From Roseomonas sp. KE0001 (GTDB lineage Bacteria > Pseudomonadota > Alphaproteobacteria > Acetobacterales > Acetobacteraceae): a stretch of DNA of 64,000 bases. Location of the stretch: positions 124,001-188,000 of the forward strand of contig NZ_RCVQ01000005.1 of assembly GCF_016107285.1 (NCBI RefSeq). Direction: 5' to 3'. Positions 34,912 to 43,682 of this stretch are shown one piece after another (positions within the stretch are counted from its first letter, which is position 1; every line of letters begins with the position of its first letter). The notes below the pieces were generated by a model. That model was not told the DNA's origin. It searched no databases and worked only from the letters and a program-made list of their open reading frames with translations. The position numbers and the translations under genes were made by a program.

Positions 34912-35945
34912 GCGGCCTTCTCCCGTTGGGCGCGGAGGTCGTACCAGGCGGCGACGAGATGGCCGGGCACCGCGCCCGGCGCCTGCACCAGCGGGGGCAC
35001 CTCGGTCAGGCAGCGCTTGGTCGCGAAGGGGTTGCGTGGCGCGAAGGGATCGCCCACCGGCGGCTGGAAGAGATCCGGCGGCTGGCCGGGGATCTGGTAG
35101 AGGCGCTGGCGTTCCGTCGCCACCACGGCGACGCGCTCGCCCTCGGCCGCGATCGGCATCTCGTGGTCGGGCAGGGAGCGCAGCAGGCCCCAGGTATAGG
35201 CGCTGCGCGTGTCGTTGAAGACGGCGCGGACCGGGCCGCGCTCCTGCACGCGGCCGCCATACATGACCTGCACCGTGTCGGCGATGCCGGCGACCACGCC
35301 CATGTCGTGCGTGATCCAGATCATCGCCATGCCGAGCTTCTTCTTCAGGTCGCGCATCAGGTCGAGCACCTGGCCCTGCACCGTCACGTCGAGCGCGGTG
35401 GTCGGCTCATCGGCGATCAGCAGCTTGGGCTCGCAGGCGATGCCGATGGCGATCATGGCGCGCTGCCGCATGCCACCCGAGAACTGGTGCGGATACTGCG
35501 TCACGCGCTTGCGCGGCTCGGGGATGCCGACCAGGTCGAGCAGCGCGACGGCGCGTTCCAGGGCCTGACGCCGGGACATCAGCCCGTGCGTCACCAGCGC
35601 CTCGGTGATCTGCGTGCCCACGGTCAGCACCGGGTTCAGCGAGGTCATCGGGTCCTGGAAGATGATGCCGATCTCGCGCCCGCGCAGCTTGCGCAGCTCG
35701 CGCTCCGAGAGGGTCAGCAGCTCGCGCCCGTCGAAGCGCACGCTGCCGCCGGCGATGCGGCCGGGAGGCTTCGGGATGAGGCCCAGCATGGCCAGGACAT
35801 GCACGCTCTTGCCGCTGCCGCTCTCGCCGACGACGCCGAGGGTCTCGCCCGCCTCCAGGTCGTAGCTGACGCCATTCACCGCATGGACGGTGCCTTCCCC
35901 GGTGTCGAAGCGGACGGTGAGATCCCTGACCTCCAGCAGCGCCAT
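34908..35945 (-). CDS. Oligopeptide/dipeptide-type ABC transporter ATP-binding protein (DppD/OppD-like)
   Basis: 345-residue ABC ATPase: Walker A GVVGESGSGKSVHVLAML, Q-loop IIFQDPMTSLNPV, signature FSGGMRQRAMIAIGIAC, Walker B LLIADEPTTALDVTVQ and H-loop MIWITHDMGVVAGIAD. The C-terminal OppD domain reads YQIPGQPPDLF then GDPFAPRNPFATKRC; two of the cysteines usually found there (GC.FAPRC) are replaced by Asp and Asn, so any Fe-S cluster known for some DppD proteins is probably absent. AAGGAG precedes ATG 35945. First gene of a two-gene unit with a Fur-like palindrome 27 bases upstream of the start codon. Substrate unknown; iron regulation suggests iron or siderophore-related cargo. Confidence 0.92.
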   Translation of the reverse strand: MALLEVRDLTVRFDTGEGTVHAVNGVSYDLEAGETLGVVGESGSGKSVHVLAMLGLIPKPPGRIAGGSVRFDGRELLTLSERELRKLRGREIGIIFQDPMTSLNPVLTVGTQITEALVTHGLMSRRQALERAVALLDLVGIPEPRKRVTQYPHQFSGGMRQRAMIAIGIACEPKLLIADEPTTALDVTVQGQVLDLMRDLKKKLGMAMIWITHDMGVVAGIADTVQVMYGGRVQERGPVRAVFNDTRSAYTWGLLRSLPDHEMPIAAEGERVAVVATERQRLYQIPGQPPDLFQPPVGDPFAPRNPFATKRCLTEVPPLVQAPGAVPGHLVAAWYDLRAQREKAA

Positions 35946-35971
35946 GGGCGAGGACTCCTTGCCTGGAAATT

Positions 35972-36000
35972 ATGAGAATGATTCTTAGTGTCATTCTCAT
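35972..36000. promoter_or_regulatory. Fur-like iron box upstream of the ABC ATPase pair
   Basis: ATGAGAATGA-N9-TCATTCTCAT is a perfect inverted repeat. Its left part also reads TGAGAAT-G-ATTCTTA, close to the 7-1-7 Fur core (TGATAATnATTATCA), so it could hold two overlapping dimers. It lies 27 bases before the ABC ATPase start (minus strand) and 100 bases before kdsD (plus strand). An unusually A/T-rich island in a GC-rich gap. Irr or another Fur-family protein could bind instead. Confidence 0.65.
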
Positions 36001-36099
36001 CGCCAGGCAACATGCCAGCTCCGCCCTCCCCGTCTGTACCCACTGTCGGCATTTCTGCTATGGCAGCCGGCCCCGCCCCTGCATGAGGACCGCGACAGG

Positions 36100-37098
36100 A
36101 TGACCCTGGCCACCCCCGCCGCCGGAACCGCCCTCTCGGCGGCCCGCCGTACCGTGGAGCTGGAGATCGAGGGGCTCGCCGCGCTGCGCGCCGCACTCGG
36201 CCAGGAAGGGGCGGCGGCGCTGGGCAGCCGGCTGGACGAGGCCACCCGGCTGATCCTGGCCGCCGAGGGCCGCGTCGTCCTGACCGGCATGGGTAAGTCC
36301 GGCCATGTGGGGCGCAAGATCGCCGCCACCCTCGCCTCCACCGGCACGCCGGCCTATTTCGTGCACCCGGGCGAGGCCAGCCACGGCGATCTCGGCATCA
36401 TCCGCAACGAGGATGTGGTGATCGCCCTGTCCTGGTCGGGCGAGGCGCCGGAGCTGTCGGATATCGTCGCCTACACGCGCCGCTTCGGGGTGAAGCTCAT
36501 CGCCATCACCTCCTCCGCCCACAGCGCGCTGGGCAGCGCGGCGGATGTGGCGCTGATCCTGCCGGTGATGCCGGAGGCCTGCCCCAACGGCCTGGCGCCG
36601 ACCACCTCCACCACCATGCAGATGGCGATCGGCGACGCCCTGGCCGTGGCCCTGCTGTCGCTGCGCGGCTTCACCGCGACGGATTTCCGCCAGTTCCATC
36701 CGGGCGGCAAGCTGGGCTCGCAGCTTCGCAAGCTGCGCGACATGATGCATGGCGGCAGCAGCGTGCCGCTGGTGCCGGACGATGCCAGCCTCTCCCAGGC
36801 CATCGTCGAGATGACCGGCAAGCGCTTCGGCATCACCGGCGTGGTGGACAAGGCCGGCCGCCTGATCGGCGTGGTGACCGATGGCGACGTCCGCCGCGCC
36901 TTCGAGGCCGCCTTCGTGGACCGCCCGGTGCGGGAGGTAATGACGCCCAGCCCCCGCACCGTGGCGCCCGACCTGCTGGCGCAGGAGGCGCTGGCACTGA
37001 TGAACCGGCTGCGGATCACCAGCCTTTTCGTCATGGAAGGCGACAGGCCGGCCGGCATCATCCACCTGCATGACCTGCTGCGCAGCGGCGTGGCCTGA
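36100..37098 (+). CDS. kdsD: Arabinose-5-phosphate isomerase (KdsD/KpsF)
   Basis: 332-residue SIS-CBS-CBS protein interconverting ribulose-5-phosphate and arabinose-5-phosphate, the first step to KDO for lipopolysaccharide or capsule. The SIS domain (about 45-180) contains GRVVLTGMGKSGHVGRKIAATLASTGTPAYFVHPGEASHGDLG with the catalytic His in the SHGDLG region, then ISWSGEAPEL-like ALSWSGEAPELSDI and CPNGLAPTTSTT. Two CBS domains follow (LRDMMHGGSSVPLV and VREVMTPSPRTVAPD to the end). The length is typical. Transcribed divergently from the ABC ATPases; the next gene is convergent. Genomic link to polysaccharide synthesis is by pathway only. Confidence 0.95.
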   Translation: MTLATPAAGTALSAARRTVELEIEGLAALRAALGQEGAAALGSRLDEATRLILAAEGRVVLTGMGKSGHVGRKIAATLASTGTPAYFVHPGEASHGDLGIIRNEDVVIALSWSGEAPELSDIVAYTRRFGVKLIAITSSAHSALGSAADVALILPVMPEACPNGLAPTTSTTMQMAIGDALAVALLSLRGFTATDFRQFHPGGKLGSQLRKLRDMMHGGSSVPLVPDDASLSQAIVEMTGKRFGITGVVDKAGRLIGVVTDGDVRRAFEAAFVDRPVREVMTPSPRTVAPDLLAQEALALMNRLRITSLFVMEGDRPAGIIHLHDLLRSGVA

Positions 37099-37106
37099 GC
37101 CGCCCC

Positions 37107-37283
37107 TCAGTCGCCGGATTTGCCCTTGGGGGGGATGACCGCGGCCGCCTGACCTTCGGTCTCGTTCTTGTAGGCCTCTTCCGGGCGCCGCTTCGGCGCC
37201 TTGGGGTCGGTCTGGTCCTCGTTCGGGTCGTGCGGGCCGACATTGTCCGGCCGGGCCGTGTTGTAGCGGGGATTGTTGGCCAT
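37107..37283 (-). CDS. Small hydrophilic protein of 58 residues
   Basis: A short gene beginning MANNPRYNTARPDNVG and ending PPKGKSGD. AAGGAG lies 4-5 bases before the ATG, codon use matches the neighbours, and the frame fills the gap after kdsD, so it is probably real. The product is charged and Pro/Asn-rich with no membrane segment, likely unstructured. Similar short N-rich hypothetical proteins occur in Acetobacteraceae, but I cannot name a family. Convergent with kdsD, separated by only 8 bases. Confidence 0.6.
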   Translation of the reverse strand: MANNPRYNTARPDNVGPHDPNEDQTDPKAPKRRPEEAYKNETEGQAAAVIPPKGKSGD

Positions 37284-37595
37284 GATGCTCCTTCCACCCG
37301 GCGAGACACCGGGCGTCCGCTCGATTCAACGCCGCAGCGCGACGGCCGTTCCAGATCGACCGCGCCGGCGTATGGCAGCAGGATTTTCCGTGTTGCAGCG
37401 CAATATCGGATGATCATTCCGAGGATACGCCCTCCTTCGGGGGATGATTCCCCTGCCAGGGTGGTTCCCGTATGGTTTCGGAAGCCTCTTCCGCCGCCGC
37501 CCCGTTATGCTGCGGCATAGGCCAGGCGGGGCGACAGACCCTCCGGCCCCGCCGCCAGCCTCGCCTTCCGGCGGCCGACAGGGAAGGTCCGACGA
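37284..37595. other. Intergenic region before the IOR gene, with small palindromes
   Basis: 312 bases without a convincing gene. The region separates two divergently transcribed genes and should hold both promoters. CGG-ATGATCAT-TCCG at 37407-37421 surrounds a perfect 8-base palindrome, and GGGA-N4-TCCC follows at 37441-37452. Either could be a regulator site for the oxidoreductase gene; no known box was recognised. The last 80 bases before the ATG are very GC-rich. Confidence 0.5.
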
Positions 37596-40500
37596 ATGCC
37601 CGACATGCCCCTGCGGCGGGCCGAGGCCACGCCGCTGCTCTACCTCCCCGGAATCCAGGCCCTGGCCCGCCTGCCGCTGCTGCAGCGGCGGCGCGATGCC
37701 GCCGCCGGGCTGAACACGGCGGGCTTCGTCTCCGGCTATCGCGGCTCGCCCCTCGGCGGGCTGGATCAGGCGCTCTGGAAGGAGGCCGAGGCCCTGGCGG
37801 CCGAGCGGATCACCTTCCAGCCCGGCCTGAACGAGGATCTCGCGGCCACCGCCGTCTGGGGGTCGCAGCAGGTCGGGCTCTTTCCGGACGCGCGGCATGA
37901 CGGCGTCTTCGCCCTCTGGTACGGCAAGGGGCCGGGCGCCGACCGCAGCATGGACGTGTTCAAGCACGCCAACGCCGCCGGCACGGCGCGCCATGGCGGC
38001 GTGCTGGCGGTGGTCGGCGACGATCACGGCGCGAAGTCCTCGACCCTGCCGCATCAGAGCGACCATATCTTCGCCGCGGCCATGATCCCGGTGCTGAACC
38101 CCTCGGGCGTGCAGGAGCTGATCGAGTTCGGCCTGCATGGCTGGGCCATGTCGCGCTGGTCGGGCTGCTGGGTGGCGATGAAGGCGGTGGCCGATACGGT
38201 CGAGACCTCGGCCGCCGTGCGCCTCGACCCGATGGCGGTCGAGACACTCTTCCCCGGCGACTTCGCCCTGCCGCCGGACGGGCTCAACATCCGCTGGCCC
38301 GACACGCCGATGGCGCAGGAGATGCGGCTGCAGCGCTACAAGGCCTATGCCGCCATGGCCTATGCCCGGCTGAACGGGCTGAACCGCGTGGTGCTCGACA
38401 GCCCCCGCGCCCGTCTCGGCATCGCCAGCACCGGCAAGTCCTACCTCGACGTGCGCCAGGCGCTGGAGCTGCTGGGCCTCGATGACGGCGCGGCCGCCGC
38501 GGCCGGCATCCGCCTGTTCAAGGTCGGCATGCCCTGGCCGCTCGATGCCGAGGGGACGCGGCATTTCGCCGAGGGGCTGGAGGAGATCCTGGTCGTCGAG
38601 GAGAAGCGCCAGCTCATCGAGTATCAGCTTAAGGAGCAGCTCTACAACTGGCGGCAGGACGTGCGGCCGCGCGTCGTCGGCAAGTTCAACGACCAGGGCG
38701 AATGGGACCTGCCGGTGCATGACTGGCAGCTCCCCGCCGCCGGCGAGCTTTCCGCCGGGCTCGTCGCCCGCGTCATCGCCCGCCGCCTGCTGCGGATGCG
38801 CGAGGATGCCGGGCTGCGCGCGGCGCTGGCGCGGCTGGAGGCGCAGGACGCCCCGCCCCCCGCCGCGGCGGCGCAGCGCCTGCCGCATTACTGCCCCGGC
38901 TGCCCGCACAACAGCTCGACCCGTGTGCCCGAGGGCAGCCGCGCTTTGGCCGGCATCGGCTGCCACTACATGGCGCTCTGGATGAACCCCGAGCAGACCC
39001 AGACCTTCAGCCAGATGGGCGGCGAGGGCGTGGCCTGGATCGGACAGGCGCCCTTCACCGGGACGCGGCATGTCTTCGCCAATCTGGGCGACGGGACCTA
39101 TGCGCATTCCGGCATCTTGGCGATCCGCCAGGCGGTCGCCGCCCGCGTCAACATCACCTACAAGATCCTCTACAACGATGCCGTGGCGATGACCGGCGGC
39201 CAGCCTGTCGAGGGCCAACCCAGCGTGGCACGGATCGCCCGGCAGGTGGCGGCGGAAGGGGTGGCGCGCGTCGTCGTGCTGGCCGAGCAGCCGGAGCGCC
39301 ATGCCGGCTCGGACCTGCCGGCCGGCATCCCCGTCCTGCACCGGCGGGAGCTGGACCGGGTGCAGCGTGAGCTGCGCGAGACCCCGGGCACCACGGTGCT
39401 GATCTTCGACCAGACCTGCGCGGCCGAGAAGCGCCGCCGCCGCAAGCGCGGCCTGCTGCCCGACCCGGCGCGGCGCGTCTTCATCAACGACCGCGTCTGC
39501 GAGGGTTGTGGCGATTGCAGCGCCAAGTCCAACTGCCTCGCCGTGGTGCCGGTGGAGACCGAGTTCGGCCGCAAGCGGGCCATCGACCAGTCGGCCTGCA
39601 ACAAGGACTTCTCCTGCCTGGAGGGCTTCTGCCCGAGCTTCGTCACCATCGAGGGCGGTCGGCCCCGGCCGCGCCCCGCCGCGCTCCAGGCGCCCGATGC
39701 CGGGCTGCCCGAACCCGCCCTGCCGTCCCTGGACCGGCCCTATGGCATCCTTGTCACCGGCATCGGCGGCACCGGCGTCATCACCATCGGCGCGCTGATC
39801 GGCACGGCGGCCGCGCTGGAGGGCAAGGCCGCGACGGCGCTCGACATGGCCGGGCTGGCGCAGAAGGGCGGGCCGGTCTGGTCGCACCTGCGCCTGGCCG
39901 CGCGGCAGGAGCAGCTGCATGCCTCCCGCATCGCCGCCGGCGAGGCGCGGCTGGTGCTGGGCTGCGATCTGGTGGTGACCGCAGCGCCGGACAGCCTGCT
40001 GAAGATGCGGTCGGGCCACACCCGCGCCGTGGTCAACGCGCATGAGCAGGCGACCAGCGACATGGTGCGCGGCTTCGCCGCCCAGGCGCGCAGCGGCGAT
40101 GCCGCCGGCCAGCCCGACCCGCGCCTGCCCGCCGCCGAGATGGAGCGGCGCATCGCCGCCGCCTGCGGCCCGGGCGGCGCCAGCTTCCTGGCGGCGACGC
40201 CCCTGGCCACCGGCCTGCTCGGCGAGGCCATCGCCACCAACCTCTTCCTGCTCGGCTATGCCTGGCAGCAGGGCCTGCTGCCGGTGGGCGGGGAGGCGCT
40301 GCGCCAGGCCATCCGCATGAATGGCGCGGCGGTGGAGATGAACCTCGCCGCCTTCGCCTGGGGCCGCCGCGCCGCGCTGGACCTGGCCGCCGTCCGGCAG
40401 GCGGCCGGCCCCGGCGCCACCCCGCCGGCCCTGGAGCGGGGCCTGGAGGAGATCGTGGCCCGCCGCGTCGCCGACCTCACCGCCTATCAGGATGCCGCCT

Positions 40501-41129
40501 ATGCCGCGCGCTACGCCGCCCTGGTGGAGCGGGCGCGCCGCGCGGAGGCGGAACGCGCCCCGGGGCTCGGCGGCTTCGCCGAGGCCGTGGCGCGCAACCT
40601 CTACAAACTCATGGCCTACAAGGACGAATACGAGGTGGCCCGCCTGCACACGGCGGAGGGCTTCCTCGAACGGGTGCGGGAGGGCTTCGAGGGCGAGGCG
40701 CGGCCGGTCTTCCATCTCGCCCCGCCCCTGCTCTCCCGGCGCGATCCGCGCACGGGCGAGCCACGCAAGCGCGCCTTCGGCCCCTGGATCCTGCCCGTGC
40801 TGCGGGGGCTGGCGCGCGCCCGCCGGCTGCGCGGAGGCTGGCTCGACCCCTTCGGGCACACGGCCGAGCGCCGCCGCGACCGGGCGCTGCTCCGGGAATA
40901 CGAGGCCACCATCGCCGGGCTCTGCGCCCGGTTGAACCCGGCCTGCCATGCCGTGGCGGTGGAGCTGGCCGCCATCCCGCAGCTTATCCGGGGCTATGGG
41001 CCGGTGCGCGAGCGGCACCTGATCCAGGCGCGGCGGCGGGAGGCGGAACTGCGCGCGCGGCTGGAGGCGCCGGTCACGGCCCCGCCGCAGCACGCCCCGC
41101 CGGAACACGCCCCGCCGGAACACGCCTGA
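37596..41129 (+). CDS. Indolepyruvate ferredoxin oxidoreductase, fused alpha-beta (IorA-IorB)
   Basis: 1177-residue thiamine-diphosphate 2-oxoacid oxidoreductase in the fused form common in proteobacteria; it decarboxylates aryl or branched 2-oxoacids such as indolepyruvate to acyl-CoA with ferredoxin as acceptor. The N-terminal pyrimidine-binding domain starts LNTAGFVSGYRGSPLGGLDQALW. The TPP-binding half has HYCPGCPHNSSTRVPEGSRALAGIGCHYMALWM and NLGDGTYAHSGILAIRQAVA. A Cys cluster VCEGCGDCSAKSNC (around 635-650) is a ferredoxin-like site, and the gamma domain starts GILVTGIGGTGVITIGALIGTAA. The tail has a short HAPPE tandem repeat from a 15-bp DNA duplication (about 41090-41127). Monocistronic; likely aromatic amino acid degradation. 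Confidence 0.94.
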   Translation: MPDMPLRRAEATPLLYLPGIQALARLPLLQRRRDAAAGLNTAGFVSGYRGSPLGGLDQALWKEAEALAAERITFQPGLNEDLAATAVWGSQQVGLFPDARHDGVFALWYGKGPGADRSMDVFKHANAAGTARHGGVLAVVGDDHGAKSSTLPHQSDHIFAAAMIPVLNPSGVQELIEFGLHGWAMSRWSGCWVAMKAVADTVETSAAVRLDPMAVETLFPGDFALPPDGLNIRWPDTPMAQEMRLQRYKAYAAMAYARLNGLNRVVLDSPRARLGIASTGKSYLDVRQALELLGLDDGAAAAAGIRLFKVGMPWPLDAEGTRHFAEGLEEILVVEEKRQLIEYQLKEQLYNWRQDVRPRVVGKFNDQGEWDLPVHDWQLPAAGELSAGLVARVIARRLLRMREDAGLRAALARLEAQDAPPPAAAAQRLPHYCPGCPHNSSTRVPEGSRALAGIGCHYMALWMNPEQTQTFSQMGGEGVAWIGQAPFTGTRHVFANLGDGTYAHSGILAIRQAVAARVNITYKILYNDAVAMTGGQPVEGQPSVARIARQVAAEGVARVVVLAEQPERHAGSDLPAGIPVLHRRELDRVQRELRETPGTTVLIFDQTCAAEKRRRRKRGLLPDPARRVFINDRVCEGCGDCSAKSNCLAVVPVETEFGRKRAIDQSACNKDFSCLEGFCPSFVTIEGGRPRPRPAALQAPDAGLPEPALPSLDRPYGILVTGIGGTGVITIGALIGTAAALEGKAATALDMAGLAQKGGPVWSHLRLAARQEQLHASRIAAGEARLVLGCDLVVTAAPDSLLKMRSGHTRAVVNAHEQATSDMVRGFAAQARSGDAAGQPDPRLPAAEMERRIAAACGPGGASFLAATPLATGLLGEAIATNLFLLGYAWQQGLLPVGGEALRQAIRMNGAAVEMNLAAFAWGRRAALDLAAVRQAAGPGATPPALERGLEEIVARRVADLTAYQDAAYAARYAALVERARRAEAERAPGLGGFAEAVARNLYKLMAYKDEYEVARLHTAEGFLERVREGFEGEARPVFHLAPPLLSRRDPRTGEPRKRAFGPWILPVLRGLARARRLRGGWLDPFGHTAERRRDRALLREYEATIAGLCARLNPACHAVAVELAAIPQLIRGYGPVRERHLIQARRREAELRARLEAPVTAPPQHAPPEHAPPEHA

Positions 41130-41145
41130 AGCGGGGCGCGTGCCC

Positions 41146-42456
41146 TCACCCCAGCCCGGCCGCCTCCAGCGCCTGGCGCAGGTCGCCCAGGATGTCGTCC
41201 GGATGCTCCAGCCCGACCGAGAGGCGCACATAGCCCGGCGTCACGCCCGTCGCCCGCTGCTCGGCCTCGGAGAGCTGCGAATGCGTGGTGCTGGCCGGAT
41301 GGATGGCGAGGCTGCGGGCATCGCCGATATTGGCCACATGGTGGAACAGGCGCAGCGCGTCGATGAAGCGCCGCCCGGCCTCCGCTCCGCCGGCCAGCTC
41401 GAAGCCCAGCAGCCCGCCATGGCCGCGCCGGAGATAGGCCTCGGTGCGCGCCGCCGCCACACCCTTGTGATGCGCCGGATGGATCACCCGCGTCACCTCC
41501 GGCCGCCCGGCCAGGAACTCCGCCACCAGGCTGGCATTGCGGCTGTGCTCGCGGATGCGCAGGGGCAGGGTCTCGATGCCCTGCAGGATCAGGAAGGCGT
41601 TGAAGGGGCTGAGCGCCGGGCCGAGATCGCGCAGCAGGGTGGTGCGCGCCTTCAGGATATAGGCGATGGGGCCGAGCGGCCTGGCCGCCTCCACCCATTG
41701 CGCGCCGTGATAGGAGGGGTCGGGCCGGTGCAGCGCCGGCTGCCGCGCCGGGTGCGCCGCCCAGTCGAAATTGCCGCCATCGACGACGATGCCGCCGATG
41801 CTGCTGCCGTGCCCGCCGATGAACTTGGTCAGCGAATGCACCACCACCGCCGCGCCATGCTCGAAGGGGCGGATCAGCAGCGGCGCGGCGGTGTTGTCCA
41901 CGATCAGCGGAATGCCGAGCGGCCGGCCGATGGCCGCGACCTCGGCGATGGGGAAGACCTCCAGCTTCGGATTGGGCAGGGCCTCGGCGTAATAGGCACG
42001 CGTGCGGTCGTCCGTCGCGCGGTGGAAGCCCTCCGGATCGGCGGGATCGACGAAGCGGACCTCGATGCCCTGGTCCTTCAGCGTGTTGGCGAAGAGATTC
42101 CAGGTGCCGCCATAGAGATCGGTGGAGGCGACGATATTGTCCCCGGCCCTGGCCAGGTTCTGCACCGAGAGCGCCGAGGCCGCCTGGCCGGAGGCCAGGG
42201 CCAGCGCCGCCACGCCCCCTTCCAGCGCCGCGACCCGCTGCTCCAGCACGTCGGTCGTCGGATTGCCGATGCGGGTGTAGATATTGCCCAGCTCCTGCAG
42301 GGCGAAGAGCCGCGCCGCCTGGCCGGCATCGTCGAACTGGTAGGAGGTGGTCTGATAGATCGGCACGGCCACGGATTTGGTGGCCTCGTCCCGCCACCAG
42401 CCCGCATGCAGGGCCAGGGTCTCGGGGTGCCGGGTTTCCGGCTTCCGGTCGGTCAT
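41146..42456 (-). CDS. metY: O-acetylhomoserine sulfhydrylase (aminocarboxypropyltransferase), MetY-type
   Basis: 436-residue PLP enzyme of the Cys/Met metabolism family that makes homocysteine from O-acetylhomoserine and sulfide. Family features are TLALHAGWWRDEATKSVAVPIYQTTSYQFDD, the NIYTRIGNPTTDVLEQRVAALEGGVAALALASGQAA loop, DNTAAPLLIRPFEHGAAVVVHSLTKFIGGHGSSIGG, with the PLP Lys in HSLTKFIGG, and FNAFLILQGIETLPLRI and HPASTTHSQLSE. These are specific for MetY rather than MetB/MetZ. ATG 42456 was chosen because everything upstream in frame is GC-rich and unlike the family. GGAGGGGAG precedes it. Divergent from an aldo/keto reductase; no SAM riboswitch was recognised in the leader. Confidence 0.95.
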   Translation of the reverse strand: MTDRKPETRHPETLALHAGWWRDEATKSVAVPIYQTTSYQFDDAGQAARLFALQELGNIYTRIGNPTTDVLEQRVAALEGGVAALALASGQAASALSVQNLARAGDNIVASTDLYGGTWNLFANTLKDQGIEVRFVDPADPEGFHRATDDRTRAYYAEALPNPKLEVFPIAEVAAIGRPLGIPLIVDNTAAPLLIRPFEHGAAVVVHSLTKFIGGHGSSIGGIVVDGGNFDWAAHPARQPALHRPDPSYHGAQWVEAARPLGPIAYILKARTTLLRDLGPALSPFNAFLILQGIETLPLRIREHSRNASLVAEFLAGRPEVTRVIHPAHHKGVAAARTEAYLRRGHGGLLGFELAGGAEAGRRFIDALRLFHHVANIGDARSLAIHPASTTHSQLSEAEQRATGVTPGYVRLSVGLEHPDDILGDLRQALEAAGLG

Positions 42457-42544
42457 TCTTGTCTCCCCTCCTGGGCGCCCTGGCCCGGTGCGGCGCCATG
42501 CTTCCACTCCTTGCACGGCCAGGGAAGGTGTTTTCTGAGGTAGC

Positions 42545-42554
42545 ACGATATCGT
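42545..42554. promoter_or_regulatory. Palindrome ACGATATCGT in the metY/AKR divergent gap
   Basis: A perfect 10-base palindrome flanked by GC-rich sequence, 88 bases upstream of metY and 140 bases upstream of the aldo/keto reductase. It may be part of a metY promoter operator. Short, so chance occurrence is possible. Confidence 0.25.
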
Positions 42555-42693
42555 CCCGTTGATCGTCCGTTCGGTTGCCCTTGGGCCGCCCGGCGCGGCC
42601 GACGGCCCCGCCGCAGCCTGGACTTGCCGGCCCGCCGTCCCACATGCCGCAGGGTCTGGCGGAGGCTCCTCCGCCGAGCTGTGGAGAATGGAC

Positions 42694-43644
42694 ATGCAGA
42701 AACGCGCGCTGGGCCGCAGCGGCCTCGACATCGCCCCCCTCGTCTTCGGCGGCAATGTCTTCGGCTGGACCGTGGACGAGAAGACCTCCTTCGGGTTGCT
42801 GGATGGCTTCGTCGATGCCGGGCTGAACGCCATCGACACGGCCGATGTCTATTCCGCCTGGGCGCCCGGCAACCGCGGCGGCGAGTCCGAGACCATCATC
42901 GGCAACTGGCTGCGGGCCAATCCCGGCAAGCGCGACAAGGTGCTGCTGCTCACCAAGGTCGGCTCCGACATGGGGCAGGGCCACCGCGACCTGTCGCGCG
43001 GCTGGATCATCAAGGCGGTGGAGGATTCGCTGCGCCGGCTCAACACCGACCGGATCGACCTCTACCAGTCCCATTGGCCGGACCCGCGCACCCCCTATGA
43101 GGAGACGCTCGGCGCCTATGACGCGCTGCTGCGGCAAGGCAAGGTGCGTGCCATCGGCTGCTCCAACCTCGATGCCGGGCAGCTCGCCGAGGCCCTGGCC
43201 ACGGCGCGCGACAAGGGCCTGCCGCGCTACGAGACGCTGCAGCCGCAGTACAACCTCTACGACCGCGAGGGCTTCGACGGCCCGCTGCGCGACCTCGCGC
43301 TGCGCGAGGGCCTGGGGGTCATCACCTATTACAGCCTCGCCTCCGGCTTCCTGTCCGGCAAGTACCGCTCGGAGGCGGATCTCGGGCAGAGCCAGCGTGG
43401 CCAGGGCATCACCAAGTATCTGAACCCCCGTGGCCTCGCCATCCTGGCGGCCCTGGACGAGGTGGCGGAGCGGCACGGCGCCAGGCCGGCCGAGGTGGCG
43501 CTCGCCTGGCTCATCGCGCGCGAGGGCGTGACGGCGCCGATCGCCAGCGCCACCAGCCGGACCCAGCTGGAAAGCCTGGTCAGGGCCGTATCGCTGACCC
43601 TGCGGCCGGAGGATATCGCACGGCTGGATCAGGCCAGCGCCTGA
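42694..43644 (+). CDS. Aldo/keto reductase
   Basis: About 316-residue NADPH-dependent aldo/keto reductase of the YajO/voltage-channel-beta-like group. The (beta/alpha)8 fold starts KRALGRSGLDIAPLVFGGNVFGW. The catalytic tetrad is visible: Asp and Tyr in NAIDTADVYSAWAPG, Lys in LLLTKVG, and His in YQSHWPDP. C-terminal cofactor motifs are YYSLASGFLSGKYR and PIASATSRTQLESL. The start ATG 42694 has GGAG seven bases upstream; ATG 42688 lies only one base after that GGAG and is less likely. The natural substrate is unknown. It is followed by a LysR gene on the same strand. Confidence 0.92.
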   Translation: MQKRALGRSGLDIAPLVFGGNVFGWTVDEKTSFGLLDGFVDAGLNAIDTADVYSAWAPGNRGGESETIIGNWLRANPGKRDKVLLLTKVGSDMGQGHRDLSRGWIIKAVEDSLRRLNTDRIDLYQSHWPDPRTPYEETLGAYDALLRQGKVRAIGCSNLDAGQLAEALATARDKGLPRYETLQPQYNLYDREGFDGPLRDLALREGLGVITYYSLASGFLSGKYRSEADLGQSQRGQGITKYLNPRGLAILAALDEVAERHGARPAEVALAWLIAREGVTAPIASATSRTQLESLVRAVSLTLRPEDIARLDQASA

Positions 43645-43682
43645 GGGCCCGACCTGCATCCCGGCTCCTCCCCCCTGCGCGG

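Noticed and set aside
41090-41127. 15-bp tandem duplication at the end of the IOR gene
   Set aside because: In-frame HAPPE repeats in a low-complexity tail after the last conserved domain; no functional signal is evident.
37326-41231. Very long open frame on the minus strand over the oxidoreductase gene
   Set aside because: It is an antisense shadow of the GC-rich IOR gene: composition is Gly/Arg/His-rich, no domains are visible, and the plus strand encodes a clear fused enzyme.
42457-42680. Possible SAM-type riboswitch in the metY leader
   Set aside because: The leader lacks the conserved SAM-II and SAM-SAH cores that I could recognise; only a short ACGATATCGT palindrome was seen.
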